The translations under genes were made by a program, and so were the position numbers. This document shows, one piece after another, positions 56,761 to 64,000 of a stretch of DNA of 64,000 nt (position 1 is its first letter; each line of letters begins with the position of its first letter). The stretch is taken from the NCBI GenBank assembly GCA_022575985.1, contig JAKSXM010000269.1, positions 620,001 through 684,000 on the forward strand. The letters run 5' to 3'. The notes under the pieces are model-generated. The model made no database searches, was not told the DNA's origin, and was given only the letters and a program-made list of their open reading frames with translations. Source of the DNA: Anagrus nilaparvatae. Taxonomy: Eukaryota > Arthropoda > Insecta > Hymenoptera > Mymaridae.

Positions 56761-57234
56761 CACAGGTGAAAAATTTACGTAATTTTTTACCTAAATTTTT
56801 ATGTAATTTTTTACGTAATTTTTTACCTAGTTTTTTACGTAACTTTTTCGTTTTGGGTTATTTTTTTTAAAAACTTTAATTACTCTTACTAAAAATAGTA
56901 ATTAAGCATGAAAATGAGTAATACACAAAAAACTTTGCTTTAAGTATAAATTTACCCCTATCAGAAGACTTTTAATTTTTTCGGCACAGGTGAAAAATTT
57001 AACCAATATTTTTACGTAAAAATTTACGTAAAAATTTACCTAAATTTTTACCTAATTTTTTACGTAATTTTTTACCTAATTTTTTACGTAAGTTTTTCGT
57101 TTTGGATTATTTTTTTTTTAAACTTTAATTACTCTTACTAAAAAGAGTAATTAATTATGAAAATGAGTAATACTCACAAAAAACTTTGCTTTAAGTATAA
57201 ATTTACCCCTATCAGAAGACTTTTAATTTTTTCA
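56761..57234. repeat. Tandem duplication, ~224/250 bp
   Basis: The copies start at 56761 and 56985 with 'cacaggtgaaaaattta'. Each begins with repeated 'tttttacgtaattttttacc' and ends 'cccctatcagaagac'. Confidence 0.85.
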
Positions 57235-59810
57235 GGACTTATAAATTTTTTTACTTTTATTATTTTTTTCTTTTTTTTTTTAAGTTGTAAAAGGTTTTTT
57301 AAAACTTTTATATACTTTAAAATTTGTTCTTGGTTTTAAAGTTTTTTGAAGTATAGTATAATAATTATTTTTATTATTATAAAAAGTTTTGGATATCAAG
57401 GAATTGGGCCAAATAAGATCTACAATTTAATTAATGAAAAAACAACTAGATTTTATTTACAAAAAAAAAAATTTAATACAATTTTATGTCTTGATGCGTT
57501 CCAAATAATTTGTTGATTTTTGCTGAATGAAATAATATCATCGAGTGGCCTTCAAGACAGCAGATTCACGTGACATCTCAGCTTTCATCATATAGGTGAT
57601 AGGTTGAGTTTTGTCCAAATTTCTTCAAACCTGTATATTACAGAAAATATTTATTTAAGATTCTAAACTGAAAAAATGTTCCGTTTGCCCCAACAGGGAA
57701 TGTTCCGCTTGCTGCATGCGGAAAATCCGTTAATAGCAAACAGGATTCCGCTGGTGGCATCGGAATTTTTTTTCTCTTGTCAAACGATTGCAAATGACTT
57801 TTTGTAAAATTAATAATAACAAATTTTTCTATTTTTTTAACTTAATTTCTCATGTCTCATTATACCGATACACACATATCTCAAAAAAGTTGAACATTTT
57901 TTTTATTTCTTTTCGTTTTAAGTAATTGTAATCGTTTTATGGGATAAAAAAAATGCGCTAGGTACAAGCGGAATTTCGCTTGTGGAAAGCGGAAATCCGC
58001 AAGTGGATTTTGTTTTTAAATGTAGTGTTACTTATTTATTACTTTTTTAGTTTCTAGTACAACTAAATATAACATGAAACAAATCTTATTATTTGTCTTG
58101 CTGATTCAAAAATAAGTGTTTTATTGTCACTGACAAAGAAAATTATGAGCAGTATTGGGCCGTAATATTAAAGAATTTACGTGCGATATCGGTCATTTTT
58201 TACTTTCACAGCCTAAGATTTATGGAATGCTGAATATAATATGCTTATATACAAATACGAATCCAATTGCGCCAAAAATGGACCAGTTGCCCGCAATAGG
58301 AATTTCGAGGTTATCTTTAGCGGTTTTTAAAAATCTTTTTATCTGTTACTTTTGGTTTTTTGGGTTCCTAAACCCTATTATGGTATCTTTTTTTATTAAA
58401 AACTCTGCTTGTAAAATCAAAAAAGGGCTAAGAAACCAAAATAAATAACCTGCATTTTTTTTTGCGACTTAATCGTTTTGGGTAAAAATAGATAGAGACT
58501 CGAAATACATAAAGAATGTAACAGATAACAAATTTTAAACACCCGCAAAGAATAACCTTAAAATTCCTTTTGCGGGTAATGAGGTTTCATACTCGTATTA
58601 AACCGTCCTAATAACACAAATACTCAAAAAAAATTTTATGGACCTATCAACAAAAAAATATGAATATACGAAAAAATCAGGCCAACTTAATTTAACATTT
58701 TAACCGAGGGTGAAGAATTTCCCAGGCCCCACATTATCTGTTATCTGTGGAATCCTTTTTTTATGTCCAAGGATAATACAAAATTTTCTTCCCACCATAA
58801 TTATGATAAACTGTGATTTTTGGCATTTTTTTGCTCCCATGTATAAAATGCAATTATTTTTTCTTAATGGGCAAGTCTGTCCAATTTCATAAAAAATTAT
58901 TTTTGAAGATCGTGCTAGAATGATAATGGGTTCAGGAAGGCTAAGGGCAACTCTACGGCGGAAATTTATCCCCATGGCAAATCTTCCTCCATATCCTGAA
59001 TTGTCTTTTCTAAGGGTGAGAAAATAATTTTTAACAAAAAAATTCCCCAGAATTTGTGATGTAACGTCCTCAGCCGTTTAAAAAAAAAAAAAAAACTTTT
59101 TTGTACGTTTAAAATTTTTTTCCGTGTATGTAGAAAAAACGGTATATAAAATTTTTTCCGTGTATACAAATTCGAATTTGTTAAATTTAAAATTTTCACG
59201 GAAAATTTAAAGACATTCTTTTCCAGTTATTCAAGCTAAATTTTCAATTGCGAGAAAAACGATTTGCCTTTAGTTTCACCGGATAACTGGAAAAACCTTA
59301 GTCAAGGCCATTATTTCACTTTCGAGTTTTTATTTTTTTATTCTACTTTAGAAACTAAATTTAGATTTAAGGAAAACTCAAGGGATGAAGTTATTAGCCT
59401 GGAACTACGTAAATTAAGCATAATTTTAAGCTACCTTTATAAAAATTTACGTTTAGCATAATAAATTTTAGGTTTAAATCTCGTAAATAAATTGCTCTAA
59501 AAAGCCCATAATTAGCTTAAATTAAAAGAAAAAGGGTTCAAAAGTAATTTATTTATGAAAAACAAAGAAAATTAAGTTCAAGTAAAACAATGGGTTTACT
59601 TAATGACTTAACAAAATTTTATTTTGATAAAGTCAGACAAAGACAAAAGTATTCCTATAAATATCTTATGTAAAACCCATTGTTTTGAAATATCATACGT
59701 TTTGTCGACTCATTAAAAATTTAGATAAGAAAAATAACATCCGATCTATGCGTGATAATGAGTCGACAAAGGAATTCCCCTCTTAGACAAACTCTAGGAG
59801 TAGTATCTTA

Positions 59811-59866
59811 GATAAGACCCTCAACCCACTCTTGATTTTTTATCAAGAGGGGAAGTCGGTCTTATC
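59811..59866. other. Nested hairpin
   Basis: Outer stem GATAAGACC/GGTCTTATC and inner stem CTCTTGAT-TTTTT-ATCAAGAG. Just upstream, TTTGTCGACTCATTA and its exact complement bracket about 59700-59770. Confidence 0.75.
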
Positions 59867-59952
59867 AAAGATTTCGGTGCTTAAATACTGGAGTTTTTGC
59901 CTGAAAAAGGCCTTCTTGAAGTCCTTCTGAACCGGTTCAGAACTTGGCTCGC

Positions 59953-61351
59953 GTTAAAAATGAAGAAAAAGAAAAAGAAAGGAATAACTTGGACTTAATT
60001 TCATTTTAAATTAATATTATCATTTAAAGGTGTTCATTTAATTGTAAATTATATTTTTCTTTCCTCAACTTCAATTTTATAAATTATTTAAGTTTCAATA
60101 AATTAAACTTTAAAAAAAAAATACTCAGTATAAATTCATAAATTTTTGGACATCCAATTTCAAAAAAAAAGTAAATAACATATTTTAATTCTACAAAAAA
60201 AAGTTAATTCAATTCACTATTTTGAGTAACTTTTTCTGAACACCAAGCTAATTAACAATCCCAGGAAGGCCTGGACAACCTTCCTAAAATCAATTTAAAT
60301 AATACGAATCAGCTTGAAAACTGATCGTTACAGTGATCAGGGGTCCAAAAAAACCCATTTGAATCGAATTCGAACACTGAAAGTACGAAAATATTAAAAA
60401 CCACTTTTTTGGGGTACTTTCTGCTAATTTGAAGTTAAGAAATTAATTTTTAATAAAAACTTTCTCGAAATTCTTGTTCGTCAGTGACACAAAAAACCCA
60501 TATGCCTAATTTTTCTTATTCAGCTTTTTCACATTCACTTTACAGGCTGTACTGTAAATCTAATAGGCTTTTATTATAACTTTTTTTCAGCTTTAAAAAA
60601 TTCTTAACTATCGAGGTCCCTTGCTACTCAGCAAACAACGTTATCTATAATTATCGATTTTCAATATACCAATTTCTTTGAGAAGGGGCCTGGACACAGT
60701 TAAGAATTTTTTGAAGCTGAAAAAAAGTTATATTTATAATATACATATTTATATTATTTATAATATTTATATATGCTTATAGCATATTGTATTTACAATA
60801 CAGCCTGTGAACTCAATATGAAAAAGCTGCATAAGAAAAATTAGCTGATTACTTTTTACTTGTACTTACATTAAATTTTACTTAGCTTAGGCAATAAAAT
60901 TTGTTCCAAAAACATTTATGGCCCGAAAGTTATAATAAATATTTAATTTAATTTATACAGTTATATCAGTATCGTATGTAACAATCAGTTTTAGCTGATG
61001 TATACAATTTAAATTGATTTTAGGAAGGTTGTCCAGGCCTTCCAGGGATTGTTAATTAGCTTGGTGTTCAGAAAAAGTTACTCAAAATAGTTAATTGAAT
61101 TAACTTTTTCTTGTAGAAATAAAATATGTTACTTACTTTTTTTGAAATTGGATGTCCAAAAAATTTATTAACTAAGTCTTTTTTTTTTAAGTTTAATTTA
61201 TTGAAACTTAAATAATTTATAAAATTGAAGTTAAGTTGAGGAAAGAAAAATATAATTTAAAATTAAATGAACACCTTTAAAAGATAATATTAATTTAAAA
61301 TGAAATTAAGTCCGAGTTATTCCATTCTTTTTCCTTTTCTTCATTTTTAAC
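59953..61351. repeat. Palindrome, ~1.4 kb
   Basis: The arms pair from 'gttaaaaatgaagaaaaag' inwards, through 'ggaaggcctggacaacctt' and 'aaggttgtccaggccttcc', to a centre near 60650. Confidence 0.85.
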
Positions 61352-61611
61352 TCATTATAGTTTTAACTTATGCTCCCTAATTATTATAAGTCCTTGAACC
61401 GAAATTATAACAAGCCCCTATAGTGAAATGATTCTAAGTCCACAAACCTAAAGTATTTTAAGTCTTTGTAATTAATGTCTTTCCTATATTGTAGGTTGTA
61501 CAAATATAAAGGTTTGAAGGAATTTGGACAAAACTCAACATATCACCTACATGATCAAAGCTGAGATGTCACTGTCTTAAAGGCCACTCGATCAAGATAT
61601 AAAATTTAGAA

Positions 61612-62637
61612 CTTATTATTACTAGGTAGCAACAACTCCTTCATACTTAAATTTTCCAATAGATGATTTAGATCGATCACCAGATGGTGAAGTTTTAGCA
61701 ATCCATGATCCATAACTTCTAATTTCTGGATTCCGAAGGTGCATGGAGATGGAGTAGGATTAAAATAAATGATACTTTGCGCTAAGACAACTTCACTGTA
61801 AGAATATACTTTATTAAAAATATGTGTATAGTTTATTAGAGAAAATTCATGCTAAATTCATATTTTATTTGCAGGAAAATATAATTGTTTGGTGAATAAA
61901 ATAGCACTTACTGGTATTGTTAAAACGTATTCCATTTGTCTAGCAAAGGGTTTTTTAAGCAACGCTTTAATACTACCAGCCACCCTGAGGAAACGATACT
62001 ATAGAATCCAATAGAACGGTGTCCAATAGAATCCAATAGCCTATAGAATCCAATAGAATGTATAAAAGTGGTGTTTATTCTCGTGTTGAGGTAGTATATG
62101 CGTGGAGTGAAAAAGAGATATTTTTTCGGACCTCTTTCTTCTCTCACGAGTTTCGTATAAGAAATTCCAAAATGTTTTACTTATTCATCGTAAGAGATTT
62201 TAAAAGCTTAAAAAAAAAAAATTTACAAAACAGATTTTGATATGGTAGAACTATTTAGATTTTTACAAAAAAAATTTTCTTTTAATTTTCACATATTTTC
62301 TCAAATTTTTCGAGTTTAATATTTAAAGATTTAAAAATTGATGGATCGATTGAATTTTTCCGAAACGCTTATTTAGAGCAAATTTCTGTAGTTAATTTTA
62401 ATTCAGAAAATAAATTTTCCGATTTTCTAAAATTTCCACAATTTTTAAATGTTTAATTTTTTTTAAATTTTTAAATAATCCTTTAAAACCTATTTTTTAA
62501 ATTATAGAGAGAGGCAAAGGCTTTATTTACTATTATTTTTGAGCGGAAAAAATAACGAGACAAAAATTTTCACTATTTTTAAAATGAAATCAGTGACATT
62601 GAGAAATAAATTATAAGAAATTTCTACAAATTAGATA
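61612..62637. other. No gene seen
   Basis: AT-rich; a run of 'agaatccaatag' repeats at about 62003-62056 is the only structure noted. Confidence 0.5.
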
Positions 62638-62957
62638 CCAGGGCCGTCTTATCCATTAGGTGCATGAGGCGGCCGTCAATAGGCTTCCACCAATTATAGG
62701 CATCCTTCACGGCCAGGCTGCTTTGCTTGAAAATTCAAGCAACAAATAAATTTCAAGCAAAGCAGCCTGGTCGTGTTTATTGTTTTATTTAAAAAATAAT
62801 TAAAAAATTTTTTAACTTGATTATTGAAGTTATTGCCCATTTTATTTTTTCTTAATTATTTTGTTTTTTAAATATTTCGAAAATATAAACGTTGATAGAA
62901 TTGGTCTACATACAAGGGCGGATTCAAGGGGGGGTCAATGGGGCAATTGACCCTCCA
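62638..62957. mobile_element. Candidate hAT-like termini and a perfect 20-bp hairpin
   Basis: CAGGGCCGTCTTATCC (about 62640) and CAAGGGCGGATTCAAGGG (62912) resemble recurring ends of non-autonomous DNA transposons. At 62713-62770 two perfectly complementary 20-bp arms, CCAGGCTGCTTTGCTTGAAA and its complement, flank an 18-bp loop. The family is assigned from general resemblance only. Confidence 0.45.
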
Positions 62958-64000
62958 AAACGATGAAAAAAATTATATTTGTCAAACAATTTTAGCATAA
63001 TATATTATATTATGGATTTGTACTTTTTTTATTAATTATATTTATACAAAGAAAACAATTTTTCTTTTTTTTTTATATAGTATTTTTAACATTACTCATA
63101 TTAATGGCGAAAAATTTATACTAATTTATTCATATTATTGCATTCGGATACATGTAATAAAATATTTATAAACATAAACGTTTTGACTTCGAAATAAAAG
63201 AAGCCGCTTATTTTGACTCTTGAAATACGACAATAATTTTATATTTTATTGATATATTTTAATTTTGTTAAAAATATTAATCAGATTATGATTAAAAAGT
63301 ATCGGATACTATTTTTTTTCCTGAAAAAGCTTTTTTATAGATAAGTACACTAAAAATCACAAATATTAGTAATTGCATATATATTATAGAATATCGGTTT
63401 ATATTTCTAAATGTTTTCTCTGTAAAAAGTAACTTTCTTAGATTTACAAAAAAACTAGAAATTTTTCAAAAAATTAGTAAATTTTCAAAAAATTTTGTAA
63501 ATATTCGATAAAAATCGTAAATATACTAAATTTAGTATATTTATCAAACAATTCGAGAATTATCGATTTTTTTTGGTGAATTTACGAAAATGTAAACCAC
63601 CATGATTTTCTGGTAGTTTGAACCCTATAGAATGCAAAAAAAAGCGTTCACACAAAATCGGCGAGGGATGCCAAAAAGACTTTTATGTCAAAAACCGTGT
63701 TTTTCGTATCTGAGCTACTCCAAATTTTCAAAATAAATTTTTTTGTAAATAAAATTTTAAAAAATAGATAAAAAAATCTGATTGCCAGGGAAAAATCATT
63801 CCAGAAGAAAAAAAAACTTTTCTTTTTCCGATGAAATTTAGCCAAGTTATCGTCAATTTAAGATTTTGCTCAAATTCTTCTTAAAAAAGATTTTATCGTA
63901 AAATAATAATTTTTTTTTTTTAAATCGATTAATTTTTCCCTGGCAATTCATTTCTTTATGAAAAAAAATCATTTTTATGTACCAAATTTCAATTTTCAGT
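62958..64000. other. No gene seen
   Basis: AT-rich; no feature recognised. Confidence 0.5.

Larger units (their letters stand above)
57483..61611. mobile_element. Candidate 4.1-kb element with ~105-bp terminal inverted repeats
   Basis: 'cgagtggccttcaagacag', 'gacatctcagctttcatcat' and 'gttgagttttgtccaaattt' on the left are matched by complements near 61500-61600. The left arm carries about 49 extra bases. No transposase was recognised inside. The interior has CCGCTTG-rich segments (57680-58010), nested hairpins and a 1.4-kb palindrome. Confidence 0.65.

Noticed and set aside
58155..58448. 97-codon ORF on the plus strand
   Set aside because: AT-rich composition, no motif and no neighbours; looks accidental.
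58700..58975. 91-codon ORF on the minus strand
   Set aside because: No recognisable family; overlaps another open frame on the opposite strand; not enough support.

Overview
This is a gene-poor, AT-rich eukaryotic window made almost entirely of decayed mobile elements and palindromic or tandem repeats. The mix of a Ty1/copia element, a Ty3/gypsy element, R1-like and CR1-like LINE pieces, a Polinton/adintovirus-type element, TTAA-flanked foldback MITEs and a Penelope-type hammerhead points to an arthropod, most likely an insect. The sequence alone does not give the species. I see no convincing host protein-coding gene.

Layout. 1-4860: Ty1/copia element on the minus strand, cut off by the window start, with broken gag-pol and a probable intron in gag. 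4861-15600: no genes; satellites, three piggyBac-like (TTAA) palindromic elements or halves, a 1.56-kb palindrome and a CR1-like LINE fossil. 15602-35945: a nearly full gene set of a Polinton/Maverick (adintovirus-like) element on the minus strand. In its own 5'-to-3' order this reads DNA polymerase B, packaging ATPase, small basic protein, a conserved protein of unknown role, a PLA2-domain protein, integrase, minor capsid, a pX/pVI-like protein, major capsid, another conserved unknown and an adenain-like protease. Every gene carries stops, frameshifts or lost catalytic residues. A plus-strand Ty3/gypsy element (about 22770-31760) lies between the polymerase and the ATPase; the 3' half of the polymerase and the gypsy 5' LTR are missing at the joints. 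36137-39618: a palindromic element with internal tandem repeats, whose left end was hit by a 5'-truncated R1-like LINE. 39619-64000: foldback elements, tandem repeats, a second CR1-like LINE tail, a Penelope-type hammerhead core, a 390-nt repeat with a hammerhead-like core, a tRNA-Arg-like pseudogene and a 4.1-kb element with terminal inverted repeats.

How it fits together. The Polinton genes would form a self-contained virus-like set: replication (PolB), integration (integrase with chromodomain), packaging (ATPase), capsid (major, penton-like, pX-like), maturation (protease) and possibly membrane penetration (PLA2 domain). Here it is a fossil: the protease nucleophile, the polymerase motif A aspartate and the PLA2 histidine positions all carry other residues. 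The least expected signals are two probable spliceosomal introns inside mobile-element genes, a zinc-knuckle third ORF in the gypsy element, two hammerhead-type cores, and one satellite family lodged inside unrelated inverted-repeat elements.
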